Numbered from the stretch's first letter, positions 26,513 through 36,075 are shown. The stretch: DNA of 64,000 nt from Colwellia psychrerythraea (GCF_000764225.1 NZ_JQED01000046.1:62001-126000), one strand, 5' to 3'. Notes: a model not told the origin generated them from the letters alone. Numbers and translations: made by a program.

Positions 26513-26757
26513 CTTTAAGTGCGCACAGCACAAACGCCAACTACATTCAGCAATTAGAAGAACGTGTTGATGCCTTAGAATCACGCAATGTCTTTCAGGA
26601 TGATGTTATTGATCAATTAAGTGGCGAGCTAGCAGCCCATCAACATGAAATTTCAGATCTGAAACATCAAATTCAATTAGTTGCTAATCGATTAAAAGAT
26701 GCTGGTAGCTTATCAGGCGATAAAGAAGAGATAGAACCACCTCCACCGCATTACTAA
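26494..26757 (+). CDS. slyX: SlyX family protein
   Basis: 87 residues: an N-terminal part, a coiled coil (IQQLEERVDALESRNVFQDDVIDQLSGELAAHQHEISDLKHQIQLV) and the C-terminal PPPPHY typical of SlyX. The function is not known. It overlaps the WD40 lipoprotein gene by 19 bases and lies near fkpA, as in other gammaproteobacteria. Confidence 0.9.
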   Translation: MANHEITLSAHSTNANYIQQLEERVDALESRNVFQDDVIDQLSGELAAHQHEISDLKHQIQLVANRLKDAGSLSGDKEEIEPPPPHY

Positions 26758-26846
26758 ACAGTTAGCAATACTATTAACCCAAAATAACTAACAATGGTAT
26801 TTGAAGCAGTATGGTTAAATTAAAAACTTTTAATTAGAAGCTGTTA

Positions 26847-26983
26847 ACTTGAGATAACAAAGCACTGAGTTGATGACTATCATTACTTGGTACATCCTGT
26901 ACTTCGCCCCTCAGGACATCCTTTGGATGTTCAAATTATTTCCTGAATAATTTTTGAGTGCTTATCTTATGATGCGCTAACTA
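26847..26983. repeat. Possible small non-autonomous element with imperfect inverted ends
   Basis: Bounded by ends related as GTTAACTTGAGATAACAAAG and, on the other strand, GTTAGCGCATCATAAGATAAG, each followed by a GCACT stretch. The interior includes short nested palindromes around TCCTGTACTTCG and GGACATCC. A similar AAAGCAC-GAGTTGATG segment occurs at about 3690-3706. Non-coding. Confidence 0.35.
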
Positions 26984-27032
26984 TTGTTTAATCACAATGC
27001 TTTGCGCAATACCGCAAAAAAGTTCCATCTTA

Positions 27033-27236
27033 TCAAGGTTTAAATACACCAATCACCTGCTCGTGTTCTCGAACAACCTTATCTACTTGTGCTTCTGTTT
27101 GCACCATCTGTTCACCGCAGCTCACACAGGTTACTTTTTCAACGCCGTTTTCTTTGGTAAGCGCCATCGTGTCCATTGCTTTACATTTAGGACAAACCGC
27201 ACCAGCGATAAATCTTTTTTTCAGGGCTTTGCTCAT
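27033..27236 (-). CDS. yheV: YheV family zinc-ribbon protein
   Basis: 67 residues. Two cysteine pairs, CPKC and CVSC, form a small zinc ribbon, and the sequence ends EHEQVIGVFKP as in the YheV family (DUF2387). No function is established. The gene lies among slyX, yheS and yheU, in line with the E. coli yhe cluster. Confidence 0.88.
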   Translation of the reverse strand: MSKALKKRFIAGAVCPKCKAMDTMALTKENGVEKVTCVSCGEQMVQTEAQVDKVVREHEQVIGVFKP

Positions 27237-27394
27237 GATTATTTACTACTTTTTATTAGGCACTGTTTTTTTCGCTGAGTGTTTATTCAGAATGAAAGTG
27301 TAACAGGCTCGACATTAAATCCAGAATTTTCGCTATTTTACCTTGAATTGTGGGCATAGGAAAAGCGACAATGCATCAGCATTTTATTAGTGGG

Positions 27395-27620
27395 TATTAT
27401 AATACCAAATGGATTAATAATTACTCAATTAGCGAGAGTTAAAAGGTTTAGAGGCAAGGCATTGATTGAAGAGAATGGTTATTCAGGAGAATATGCTCCT
27501 ACATTCTCTAATAAGCTGCATCCATGCAGCGTCCTTGTTAAAATCAATAACGCCGCATGTAAGCCTTTACCTTTTATTAGGTACTCGCCCTTCGGGAACT
27601 CATTAGCAAACTTATAACAT
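27395..27620. repeat. MITE-like repeat, copy B
   Basis: Starts with TATTATAATACCAAATGG, which is the complement of the right end of copy A, and shares AAAGGTTTAGAGGCAAGGC, AGAGAATGGT and CAATAACGCC with it. Between these blocks it carries extra sequence of about 50 bases. The right-hand inverted end is not clear, so the boundary is approximate. It fills most of the gap between yheV and yheS. Confidence 0.55.
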
Positions 27621-27761
27621 CGCATAGTTAATGAAATATAGAATAACTATATTTAAATAAATTTGCTTGTTCTAAGCTCGCTAATGTAGTTCTAATTTGA
27701 ATAATAAATTAACCCAATTGCTATTAATACCGCACTATGCCATTTTATCGAGGAATTACCA

Positions 27762-29687
27762 TTGATTATCGCCACAGACCTAAGTTTAGATAGAGGGGCT
27801 AAAAACCTAATAAAATCATCTAGCTTTACAATTCACCCGAACCATAAGGTCGGCTTAGTCGGCAGCAATGGCTGTGGAAAATCTTCTCTTTTTGCCGCTC
27901 TGTTAGGTAATTTATCTCCTGATTCCGGTGATTTATCATTACCCGCAGCTTGGGATATTGCCACAGTAAAACAAGAAACCCCCTCGTTAGAGCAAAGTGC
28001 TCTTGACTATGTAATGGATGGCGATAAGGAATTTCGCCAGTTAGAGCAAGAGCTTGAACAGGCTCGCATTACTGATAATGGTAACCTTGAAGCCATTCTT
28101 ATCAATAAAATAGATACCATTAATGGCTATAGTTTACCCGCTCGTGCTGGTGAATTATTACATGGCTTAGGTTTTTTACAATCACAACTTGAAAATCCAG
28201 TGAAAGATTTTTCAGGTGGTTGGCGAATGCGTTTAAACTTGGCCCAAGCACTGATATCTAGAGCTGACTTACTCTTACTCGATGAACCGACCAACCATTT
28301 AGACTTAGATGCCGTTATTTGGTTACAGCGATGGTTAAAACGCTTTACCGGCACTTTAGTACTTATTTCACACGACAGAGACTTCCTTGATACTGTCATT
28401 GGTCAAATATTGCATATTGAACACCAACGCGCCAAATTATACAGCGGTAATTATACTGCTTTTGAACGTCAACGCCGTGAACATTTAGCACAACAAGATG
28501 CCCAATACCAAAAGCAACAAAAAGAAGCAGCACACTTAACCGCTTTTGTTGATCGTTTTCGCGCTAAAGCCAGTAAAGCAAAGCAGGCTCAAAGCCGATT
28601 GAAACGCTTAGAAAAGCTGCCAGATCTAGCCCCTGCACATGTTGATAGTCAGTTTACCTTTAGTTTTGAAGAGCCAGAAAGCCTACCCTATCCGCTATTA
28701 TCACTTGAAGAAAGTCAGTGTGGTTACCCTAAATCTGACCATGATGGGCCAGTAATTATTTTAGAGGGAGTAGGGTTAACCTTAATACCAGGAAGTCGTA
28801 TTGGTTTATTAGGGAGAAATGGCGCAGGTAAATCAACGTTAATTAAATCTCTTGCTGGTGAACTGTCCTTACTTGCTGGCAAACGTTACTGCGCACAAGA
28901 TTTAAAAGTGGGTTATTTTTCTCAACATCAATTAGAACAGTTACATGCACCATCTAGCCCTGTGGACCATATTTTGCGTGCAAAACCTACATTAGGTGAA
29001 CCACAAGCTCGTACTTTTTTAGGAAAGTTTGGCTTCAGCGGTGATCAAGCATTATCGCAAGTTGCAACCATGTCAGGTGGTGAAAAAGCACGCTTAGTCC
29101 TTGCCTTGATTGTACTAGAAAAACCGCAATTATTACTTCTCGATGAACCAACAAACCACTTAGACTTAGAGATGCGTCAAGCGTTGGTCATGGCACTTCA
29201 AGACTTTGGTGGTGCTATTATTTTAATTGCCCATGATAGATTTTTATTAGAATCATGTGTTGATGAGTTTTACCTTGTAGCCAATGGCCGAGTCAGTGAT
29301 TTTAGCGGCGATATTGATGATTACCAGCAATGGTTAAATGATGATAAAAAACAAGCAATAAAATCAATTAAAACCGAGCAACAAGGCAGTGACAAGGGAT
29401 TAGATAAGAAACAATTACGCCAGCAACAAGCTGAATTAAGAAAAAAATCTGCTCCCTTACGTAAAGAGGCGGACAAATTAGAAAAAAAGGTGCACCAGTG
29501 GCAAGAAGAGCTAGCTAAGGTTGAAGCCTTATTAAGTGATAGTGACATTTATCAAGCAGAGCGGAAGTCTGAACTAACAGATTTACTTAAAAAACAAGCT
29601 AACTTGAAAAATGATATTGAAGAAAATGAAATGCTTTGGCTTGATCTCGCTGAGCAGATTGAAGAGATGATGTCAGTCACCGATTGA
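27762..29687 (+). CDS. yheS: ABC-F family ATPase YheS
   Basis: 641 residues from a TTG start preceded by GAGGA at good spacing. Two ABC domains without membrane segments: Walker A GSNGCGKSS near residue 35 and GRNGAGKST near 350, each with LDEPTNHLDL, and an SGGWRMRLNLAQALI signature. The linker and a coiled-coil C-terminus (about 540-640) match E. coli YheS. ABC-F proteins act on the ribosome to relieve stalling rather than in transport. It stands alone on the plus strand, behind the repeat copy B. Confidence 0.93.
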   Translation: MIIATDLSLDRGAKNLIKSSSFTIHPNHKVGLVGSNGCGKSSLFAALLGNLSPDSGDLSLPAAWDIATVKQETPSLEQSALDYVMDGDKEFRQLEQELEQARITDNGNLEAILINKIDTINGYSLPARAGELLHGLGFLQSQLENPVKDFSGGWRMRLNLAQALISRADLLLLDEPTNHLDLDAVIWLQRWLKRFTGTLVLISHDRDFLDTVIGQILHIEHQRAKLYSGNYTAFERQRREHLAQQDAQYQKQQKEAAHLTAFVDRFRAKASKAKQAQSRLKRLEKLPDLAPAHVDSQFTFSFEEPESLPYPLLSLEESQCGYPKSDHDGPVIILEGVGLTLIPGSRIGLLGRNGAGKSTLIKSLAGELSLLAGKRYCAQDLKVGYFSQHQLEQLHAPSSPVDHILRAKPTLGEPQARTFLGKFGFSGDQALSQVATMSGGEKARLVLALIVLEKPQLLLLDEPTNHLDLEMRQALVMALQDFGGAIILIAHDRFLLESCVDEFYLVANGRVSDFSGDIDDYQQWLNDDKKQAIKSIKTEQQGSDKGLDKKQLRQQQAELRKKSAPLRKEADKLEKKVHQWQEELAKVEALLSDSDIYQAERKSELTDLLKKQANLKNDIEENEMLWLDLAEQIEEMMSVTD

Positions 29688-29745
29688 TTTTTTCATCTAC
29701 ACTTAAGTCAACTAACCGACAGTTACCGCTAGAAGAGGATATATT

Positions 29746-30486
29746 ATGCGTACTAAAATATTACTGCTTGCTTTCACACTGCTAAGCAGCTTCTCAGTAT
29801 TGAGCCACGGAAATGACCTAGAGCAGGGAATATATGAGTTAAACCGAGGAGAGTTTAAAGCCGCAATTGAGCAGTTTCGTCCATTGGTGAATGAAGGTTA
29901 TGCACCAGCCCAATACCAAATGGCCTTGGTTTACCAACATGGTTACTCCCTACCTAAAGATGGTATGAAAGCACTGGAATTGTTTAGGCTGGCTGCGGCA
30001 CAAAACTACCCTGATGCGCAATTTGAATTGGCGTTAATTTACTCTGAAGGTAAGCTGGTAAAACAAGACTTAAGAAAATCTTTTGAGTTAACCAATAAAG
30101 CTGCTCAAAAAGGGTTATCGAGTGCTCAATTTAATTTAGGCGTTATGTATGCTAACGGCACGGGTGTTGCTCAGGACGACTTTAAAGCGTCACGTTGGTA
30201 CAAAAGAGCTGCAAATCAAAACTATGCACTTGCTCAATATAATTTAGCTCTATTGTATAGCGAAGGAAAAGGTGTAGAAAAGAGCACTGAATTGTCTTAT
30301 GTATGGAATACCATTGCATCATGGAATGGTTATCCTAATGCCGAAAAAAGTCGTTTAATGGATGAAAGAGACTTATCCAAACAAAAAATTGAAAATAGCA
30401 TCGATAATGCGAATAAAATCTATCAAAAGATTAGAGAACAGCAGGAAAATAAAGCAAAAATGGCCGAAAAGCAGCGTTTCTATTGA
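29746..30486 (+). CDS. Secreted Sel1-repeat (TPR-like) protein
   Basis: 246 residues. A signal peptide (MRTKILLLAFTLLSSFSVLSHG) is followed by about four Sel1-like repeats of 36 residues with the A-x2-Q-x2-L-x2-Y-x2-G pattern (AQYQMALVYQHGY, AQFELALIYSEGK, AQFNLGVMYANGT, AQYNLALLYSEGK). The C-terminus is a charged helix. Sel1 proteins act as periplasmic adaptors; the partner is not known here. It follows yheS by 58 bases and may share its transcript. Confidence 0.82.
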   Translation: MRTKILLLAFTLLSSFSVLSHGNDLEQGIYELNRGEFKAAIEQFRPLVNEGYAPAQYQMALVYQHGYSLPKDGMKALELFRLAAAQNYPDAQFELALIYSEGKLVKQDLRKSFELTNKAAQKGLSSAQFNLGVMYANGTGVAQDDFKASRWYKRAANQNYALAQYNLALLYSEGKGVEKSTELSYVWNTIASWNGYPNAEKSRLMDERDLSKQKIENSIDNANKIYQKIREQQENKAKMAEKQRFY

Positions 30487-30564
30487 TCTAAATCAGCTTA
30501 TTCATTGAGCGACTTAATTACACTAGGTATATCAAAGATGACTTAGAAAATTATGGAGCTCAAT

Positions 30565-30702
30565 ATGAATTTATTATCAATGTTAACCAATGACCCAGTC
30601 GTAATGTTTTCTTTTGGCGGCATGGCTATTTTATTAGGTATTTGTGCATATTATGTCTATTACTTCCTTAAGCACATTGTAGACGATAGTAAAAACCATT
30701 AA
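30565..30702 (+). CDS. DUF3149 single-pass membrane microprotein
   Basis: 45 residues, found by reading the gap directly. The N-terminus MNLLSMLTNDPVVMFSFGG and the end YYVYYFLKHIVDD frame one membrane helix, the pattern of the DUF3149 family. GGAG lies 7 bases before the ATG. It follows the Sel1 gene by 78 bases on the same strand. Function unknown. Confidence 0.8.
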   Translation: MNLLSMLTNDPVVMFSFGGMAILLGICAYYVYYFLKHIVDDSKNH

Positions 30703-31045
30703 GGTCAAGATCAGACCAAGTTCTCTCCTTGCACAGGCTAAGTAAATTTCTGTTATCCCTACTTCCAAGTAGAAACATTATAGCTTAGCCTGATCGAGTG
30801 CCGTTATATTGCCAACAAGCAAAGATATCTCTATGACCTTGTTGAAAACTACATAGACTCCGCACGTCGTAAACGGAGACTTAAGCTCACACCTCTCTGT
30901 AAAATTTATCCATTACCAATCAAAGCGAATATGACTCAATGCTTACGGAATTTAAATTCAAGAAGCTGTGATGAAATAATCCATTTGGTATAAAGCAATT
31001 CAGCGGTACAATGTTTTTTTCATTAATTATTGTTTGAGTACCTTT
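30703..31045. other. Intergenic stretch with a solitary repeat end
   Basis: No coding frame found. Positions 30975-30993 (TAATCCATTTGGTAT core) match the complement of the left end of repeat copy B, so this is probably the remnant of one element. The rest shows nothing I can name. Confidence 0.45.
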
Positions 31046-31282
31046 ATGATTATCCCTTTAGATCAACTACCGCATGATACCTTAACCGCTATTATTGAAG
31101 GCTTCATATTACGTGAAGGGACTGAATATGGCGCAGAAGATGTGAGTAAAGAAGCTAAAATTGCTCAAGTGAAAAAACAACTGGAACAAGGTAGTGCAGT
31201 ATTAGTTTATTCTGAGCTTCATGAAAGCATCAACATACTACCCAGCGACCAGTTTACCGCGGGAATGGAAGAAGAATTGTAA
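31046..31282 (+). CDS. yheU: YheU family protein (UPF0270)
   Basis: 78 residues from the ATG at 31046; the frame opens at a TTG four codons earlier, but E. coli YheU aligns from MIIPLDQL and GAG stands 8 bases before this ATG. The stretches LIEGF/LREGTEYG and AVLVYSELHESINILP match the family. Function unknown. Confidence 0.9.
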   Translation: MIIPLDQLPHDTLTAIIEGFILREGTEYGAEDVSKEAKIAQVKKQLEQGSAVLVYSELHESINILPSDQFTAGMEEEL

Positions 31283-31370
31283 TTATTTACTGTCATTGCC
31301 AGAACTACTCCTCAAAAGCTATTCGAGCATAATATCTCTCGACAAAGTTACCTCAAGAAGTAGGGCTATT

Positions 31371-31398
31371 AAAAAAGCCAGCGACTTAGCACTGGCTT
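31371..31398 (-). terminator. Terminator after the DUF1338 gene
   Basis: Arms AAGCCAG and CTGGCTT with a six-base T-run on the minus strand, 51 bases past the leftward stop codon. Confidence 0.7.
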
Positions 31399-31448
31399 AC
31401 AAATATAATGCCTTATTCACATTACCAAAAGCTTAGTGAAGGATGACG

Positions 31449-32246
31449 CTATTTAGCATTGGTACTATCAAAAATCTTATCAGCGGATGCTGCAACAAAA
31501 CCGGTATAAAGTTCACCATTAGCAAGGGGATAACGTTTAGCAAACTCATAGAAACAGCTTGGGATTTCCATTGTTTTATCAGAAAAGTCTACCGGTGCTT
31601 TATCCGCGAGGGTAGATGATTGCTCTAATTTCACAGCTTCATCGCCTTTTACTTCGCCGCCATTAGTATTGAGTAGATAACCAGCATCCTTAAGTGTCGC
31701 ATTTACCACCTCTATATCTTCGTAATTAGCTAAGTGATTAATGCTCACAGTAAAGTGGTTTGCACGATAACCCCATGCAGCCAACCAAGCGGCATACTCA
31801 CTTACATTTAACAAGGTTTCATAATCTTTCGAACTAATTTCCCATAGACGACCTGAATATAAGAAGTCAGGTCTATTGCTAACATCTGCTGGTAGCTGTT
31901 CGATTAAATCCGCAATAATCTCTTGTACTTCACTTGAGAATTCTTCAACACGTAATTCACTGATAAAGACTTTAGGCATAGTACTATCTGTGTGCTCAAA
32001 ATGTTTAGCATCCAGTTTTTTAGCCGAAAAATCATATTGACCACATTCAGTGTAACCCAAGGCAAGTAATCCTTTAGCTAATTGTGCTAAATTCACTTTC
32101 GGGTGGTTAAAAGTGCGGTATGCTACATGATCATTAATGACATCATTTCCATTACCAAGTAATTGGTGAATCTTTTTTGCTGACGGGGTCACGCTGAGAT
32201 ATTGTTCCCAGATATCATTAAAAAGTGCGGTTACTTGCGCTGCCAT
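31449..32246 (-). CDS. DUF1338 family protein (2-oxoadipate dioxygenase/decarboxylase-like)
   Basis: 265 residues. NDHVAYRTFNHPKVNLAQLAKGLLALGY holds the first metal histidine and arginine, RANHFTVSIN the second histidine, and a late glutamate probably completes the iron site. The family includes HglS/YdcJ, which convert 2-oxoadipate to 2-hydroxyglutarate in lysine breakdown, but this shorter branch may use another substrate. It is alone on the minus strand. No lysine-catabolic neighbours are seen. Confidence 0.75.
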   Translation of the reverse strand: MAAQVTALFNDIWEQYLSVTPSAKKIHQLLGNGNDVINDHVAYRTFNHPKVNLAQLAKGLLALGYTECGQYDFSAKKLDAKHFEHTDSTMPKVFISELRVEEFSSEVQEIIADLIEQLPADVSNRPDFLYSGRLWEISSKDYETLLNVSEYAAWLAAWGYRANHFTVSINHLANYEDIEVVNATLKDAGYLLNTNGGEVKGDEAVKLEQSSTLADKAPVDFSDKTMEIPSCFYEFAKRYPLANGELYTGFVAASADKIFDSTNAK

Positions 32247-32721
32247 AGTTTTTCCTCTTAATTATTGAGTGGTATTTATTGAAATATGTATTTAAGAATA
32301 ATAAGTAAATATTAGTGGTTATAACTCAGACAATTAACTTTACAGACAAAAGTATTAATACAGATAAAATTAATAGCTGAAATAATAGCAGATAGCAAAA
32401 TGGTCGGGAAAATAGCAAAATGTTATTTTGGTTGACAGCATCGGCCATCTACCAAAAGTTTAGATTTGATCGATACTTTTAAAGAAGCAAGGACGACGTC
32501 CTGCTTGATGGTGAGATATATGTTTTTTTAATACGCTTGATAACATAGTTAAAACAAAATGACCTATTCATGAGAGTACCGGAAGTTGCCTGTTGGCTCA
32601 CTTCGTTGAATAACGCTAATTTAGCACAAAACGTAAACAAAACGAACCTATTCATCATAACAACAATGATAGTTGATGTTATAGTGAGCATTCCCGAGAG
32701 AAAGTTATACTTAGCTCTTTG
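32247..32721. other. Intergenic stretch without an accepted gene
   Basis: 475 AT-rich bases. A hairpin (AAGCAAGGAC with GTCCTGCTT) lies at about 32487-32508. A 53-codon plus-strand frame near 32570 overlaps the end of cysQ, has no ribosome binding site and looks spurious. Confidence 0.45.
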
Positions 32722-33543
32722 TTATTCATAAATTTTTCTATGTGGTTTAATTATTTTTTGCCATGGGAAGTCTCTCGCCCCTAGACTGACAAAGTCAGGG
32801 TTTAAAAGGCTTTCTCGTTTATTATAAGTTAAAGGATTAAACTCACTGTCAATAATATCGCCGCCAGCTTGCTCTAAAATACATTGACTAGCCCCAGTAT
32901 CCCATTCACCAGTGACGCCCACACGTAAATAACAGTCGGCTCCACCTTCAGCAATTAGGCAGTTTTTTAAGGAACAGCTGCCTAAAGCAACATAGTCATA
33001 ATCATAATCACTATTTAGATATTGCCCCATAAGTTCAAGTTGCTGACGACGGCTAATAGCAACTTTAATACGACGATTTTCTTGATATTCTGCCACACGA
33101 ATTGCATGACTGGCTTGGCAATTATCTTTGAAAGCACCAAGGTTTTTTTGGCCATAATACGTTAAACAGTGGTCCGGCGCGTGAATAACACCCAGTGTTG
33201 GCCAGCCATTTTCCACTAACGCAATATTTACAGCAAAGTCGCCACTACCAATGATAAATTCGCCCGTGCCATCAATAGGATCAAGTAACCAGTAACGAGA
33301 CCAATCTTTTCTCTCATGTAACTGCACTGTCCCAACTTCTTCTGAAATAATAGGAATGTCCGGTGTGAGTGTTTGTAGCTGATCCATCAAGACATCATTT
33401 GCTGCTAAATCCGCACTGGTTACCGGGCTTTCATCAGCTTTAGTCTCTGCAGTATAGTTTCCCTGACGATAATACTTCATGACTTCTACGCCAGCTTTTT
33501 TCGCACTTTCTAAAGCAATGTTTAGTAATCTATCTTGGCTCAT
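32722..33543 (-). CDS. cysQ: 3'(2'),5'-bisphosphate nucleotidase CysQ
   Basis: 273 residues from the ATG at 33543, which has GAGG 8 bases before it and aligns with the E. coli start. The frame also opens at 33600 in a TAATG overlap with nudE, so coupled translation is possible. The magnesium motifs EEVG, DPIDGTGEFI and WDTGASQCI are those of the inositol monophosphatase superfamily, and KADESPVTSADLAAN is typical of CysQ. It removes the 3' phosphate from PAP formed in sulfate assimilation. It follows nudE, a common gammaproteobacterial order. Confidence 0.92.
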   Translation of the reverse strand: MSQDRLLNIALESAKKAGVEVMKYYRQGNYTAETKADESPVTSADLAANDVLMDQLQTLTPDIPIISEEVGTVQLHERKDWSRYWLLDPIDGTGEFIIGSGDFAVNIALVENGWPTLGVIHAPDHCLTYYGQKNLGAFKDNCQASHAIRVAEYQENRRIKVAISRRQQLELMGQYLNSDYDYDYVALGSCSLKNCLIAEGGADCYLRVGVTGEWDTGASQCILEQAGGDIIDSEFNPLTYNKRESLLNPDFVSLGARDFPWQKIIKPHRKIYE

Positions 33544-33599
33544 CGTTATACCTCTTTCTTCGTGCTTGAGTACTCTGTCACTATTCAATTCATTGAACA

Positions 33600-34151
33600 T
33601 TAAACGTCAAGAAGATCACGTACTAACATTAATGCAGCAATACTGCGTGCTTCAGTAAAATCTGTTTGCTGTAATAGTTCTTTATAGTCTTTAATTGGCC
33701 AAGGCACAACTTGTAATGGCTCAGGCTCATCTCCTTCCAGTTCAGCACTGTAAAGGTTTTTTGCTAAGAATATTGTCATTTTTGCATCAAAAAAAGCGGG
33801 GGCCATCATCATTTCTGTTATCTGAAGTAACTGCTCGCTACCATAACCAATCTCTTCTTGTAGTTCTCGATTGGCGGCTTGCTCTGCAAGCTCACCTTCA
33901 TCAATAAGTCCTTTGGGAAAACCTAATAAGTAACTGTGGGTGCCTGCACAGTATTCACGTACCAATAATAAAGTATTTTCATCAATCATTGGCACTATCA
34001 TGACAGCACCACGACCAGAGCCCATCATTCGCTCATATTGCCTTTGTTCACCGTTACTGAAGGTAAGATCGATTTGTTCAATGCCAAATAGTGCACTTTT
34101 AGCCACTTGTTGGCGATGAGTAATAATAGGTAATTGGTTTTCATCTGCCAT
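33600..34151 (-). CDS. nudE: ADP compounds hydrolase NudE (Nudix)
   Basis: 183 residues from the ATG at 34151, which aligns with the E. coli start; the frame runs up to a GTG at 34193. The Nudix box GLIDEGELAEQAANRELQEEIG is complete, with its four catalytic glutamates. NudE splits ADP-ribose, NADH and related ADP compounds. First gene of the nudE-cysQ pair and divergent from yrfG, as in other members of the order. Confidence 0.92.
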   Translation of the reverse strand: MADENQLPIITHRQQVAKSALFGIEQIDLTFSNGEQRQYERMMGSGRGAVMIVPMIDENTLLLVREYCAGTHSYLLGFPKGLIDEGELAEQAANRELQEEIGYGSEQLLQITEMMMAPAFFDAKMTIFLAKNLYSAELEGDEPEPLQVVPWPIKDYKELLQQTDFTEARSIAALMLVRDLLDV

Positions 34152-34277
34152 AATTAGAGCCACATTGGTTGATTGCTTTCCCTTAGATATCACTATAATG
34201 ACACGATAAACAATACTTTTGGAATAGCAAAATGGTAATATTTATGACACTGAATGTTTTTTTAAGGATTGGCTAAA

Positions 34278-34949
34278 ATGACGAGTATTAATTGGTCAGA
34301 AATATCTACTGTTTTAATCGATATGGACGGTACCATTTTAGATTTACACTTTGATAATCACTTTTGGTTAGAACACCTACCTGCTCGATACAGTGAAAAA
34401 AGGTCAATTTCACTCGATGCAGCAAAAGAAAAGCTCAAGGCTGATTACTTATCTGTCGTGGGCACGATTAAATGGTATTGCCTCGATTATTGGGCTGAAC
34501 AAACACAAATGCCAATTACAGAGCTCAAACGAGAAATACAACACCTGATCCAATTACGTGCTGATGCGAGAAATTTTCTATTAGCGTTAAGAGCCAATAA
34601 AAAAAATATCGTATTAGTGACCAATGCCCACCCAGAGTCATTATCGTTGAAAATTGAACGTACTCAATTAGACCAGTATTTTGATGTACTGTACTCAACC
34701 CATGACTTTGGCGTTACCAAAGAATCACAGTTATTATGGCAACGTTTACAAGAAAAGCATGGTTTTGATTGTGACTCAACACTCTTTATTGATGACAGTA
34801 TTGAGATACTCCAATCTGCACAACAATACGGTATTAAGCACTTACTCGCTGTGGCTAACCCCGATAGTAAAAAAGCAGCAAACATCATTACCGATTTCCC
34901 TGCTATTACCGACTTTGATCTATTAACGGCTCAGTTGAGCAATGAATAA
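34278..34949 (+). CDS. yrfG: HAD-family GMP/IMP nucleotidase YrfG
   Basis: 223 residues from the ATG at 34278 (AAGGA upstream); a TTG three codons earlier is also in frame. HAD motif I is LIDMDGTILDL, motif II is LVTNAH, and motifs III/IV are KESQLLWQ and LFIDDSIEIL. It aligns along its length with E. coli YrfG, which dephosphorylates purine monophosphates. Divergent from nudE-cysQ. Confidence 0.92.
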   Translation: MTSINWSEISTVLIDMDGTILDLHFDNHFWLEHLPARYSEKRSISLDAAKEKLKADYLSVVGTIKWYCLDYWAEQTQMPITELKREIQHLIQLRADARNFLLALRANKKNIVLVTNAHPESLSLKIERTQLDQYFDVLYSTHDFGVTKESQLLWQRLQEKHGFDCDSTLFIDDSIEILQSAQQYGIKHLLAVANPDSKKAANIITDFPAITDFDLLTAQLSNE

Positions 34950-35421
34950 ATCAAGTGATGCTGTTAAGTATTTGCAAAACTGATTCATTGTTATAAAGTC
35001 CTGTGAATGGCGCTCCGTTCCTGCTAAGTTCATAAAACACTCAATTTTTGTTTTAAACGCATAACTGAAGTGCGAACAAGTCATTGTACTTAATTCACTC
35101 ACATCCCTATGTTTATAATCAGCAAGCGTATGCGTTTTGCCCACTGAAATGACTGACGAGGATAACCATTGAAACAGTTAATTTTAGCCTTACCTCTAAT
35201 CTAGCAACTTCACCTTCTAATTGCCTGAGGCAATTGCACAGTAGCTTTTCAAACATAAAGTCCTTCCCTGAAAATCATCATTTTCATTGTTATTTATCAC
35301 TCGACGGATAAACCTTTCGGTACCGCTATTAACTGCCTATCTCTGAAGTTCAACTATACTTGAACTCTTGTAACAAGATTGTCGAGTTATAAGGTTGATA
35401 ACTAAAACGGAGGATAATGAA
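34950..35421. other. Intergenic stretch with short palindromes
   Basis: No gene accepted; a 73-residue minus-strand frame (34923-35144) overlaps yrfG and has no recognisable features. Perfect short palindromes occur at 35219-35235 (AATTGCCT-G-AGGCAATT) and near 35273 (TGAAAAT-CATC-ATTTTCA). The promoter of the next gene must be at the right end. Confidence 0.45.
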
Positions 35422-35940
35422 ATGAAATACAAGACACTTATACTATTATCTTTGTTTTCTGTTCATCTTGCAGTAATAGCAGAATCAAGCGATACAAAGA
35501 TACAAAGAGCAATGGCCGCTGCACCTCAATCGATAAGCCAACACGCCACCATAGTTGACTCAAATGGTGAAATGTTACGAAAAGGAAATAATGACTGGAT
35601 TTGCATGCCTGACACTATGCCCGGAGATAAAGCCCCCATGTGTAATGATGCGCTTTGGATGAAAATGATGAGTGCAGTAGCAACTAAAGCTGACTTTACA
35701 ACGACGGAAATAGGCATTTCTTACATGTTAAAAGGTGATATTGGTTCAGGTGTCAGTAATGCCACGCCCTATCACCCTGACCATAAAAGTGCCGAAGATT
35801 ATACAGAAACTGGTCCGCATTTAATGATTATTGTGCCAAAAGAAATGTTAAAGGGGATCAGCCGAGACCCTAACTCTGGAGGACCTTATGTTATGTGGGG
35901 GGATACTCCTTACGCACACATTATGGTACCTATAAAATAA
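35422..35940 (+). CDS. Exported conserved hypothetical protein
   Basis: 172 residues from the ATG at 35422, preceded by GGAGG at 8 bases; the frame also opens 9 codons earlier. A signal peptide (MKYKTLILLSLFSVHLAVIAES) is followed by a compact domain with AAPQSISQHATIVD, NDWICMPD and PMCNDALWMKMM; two cysteines could form a disulphide. The C-terminal GGPYVMWGDTPYAHIMVPI looks conserved. I do not recognise a function. It precedes a LysR regulator on the same strand. Confidence 0.7.
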   Translation: MKYKTLILLSLFSVHLAVIAESSDTKIQRAMAAAPQSISQHATIVDSNGEMLRKGNNDWICMPDTMPGDKAPMCNDALWMKMMSAVATKADFTTTEIGISYMLKGDIGSGVSNATPYHPDHKSAEDYTETGPHLMIIVPKEMLKGISRDPNSGGPYVMWGDTPYAHIMVPIK

Positions 35941-35981
35941 CAAAGCTGATGGATAAGTTTTTTTAACTATTTAGACTAGAG

Positions 35982-36015
35982 ACTGACGTTAGCTGCGATA
36001 ACGGTTAGCGTCAGT
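35982..36015. promoter_or_regulatory. Inverted repeat upstream of the LysR gene
   Basis: Arms ACTGACGTTA and TAGCGTCAGT pair with one mismatch. No T-run follows, so an operator or hairpin rather than a clear terminator. Confidence 0.4.
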
Positions 36016-36033
36016 ACTACAAACCAAGTAAAT

Positions 36034-36075
36034 ATGACTTATGAAGTCATGTTTACTCCATGCATTACGGAGTAA
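36034..36075. promoter_or_regulatory. Two adjacent perfect palindromes upstream of the LysR gene
   Basis: ATGACTT-ATG-AAGTCAT (36034-36050) and TTACTCC...GGAGTAA (36053-36075) lie one after the other just before the start codon at 36089. They could bind the LysR protein or occlude the ribosome binding site, since GGAG is within the second arm. Confidence 0.4.

Noticed and set aside
27390..27617. Plus-strand frame of 75 residues between yheV and yheS
   Set aside because: It lies within repeat copy B; the frame is a by-product of the repeat.
32570..32731. Plus-strand frame of 53 residues before cysQ
   Set aside because: Runs into the 3' end of cysQ on the opposite strand and lacks a ribosome binding site.
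34923..35144. Minus-strand frame of 73 residues
   Set aside because: Overlaps the end of yrfG, lacks a ribosome binding site and shows no recognisable feature.
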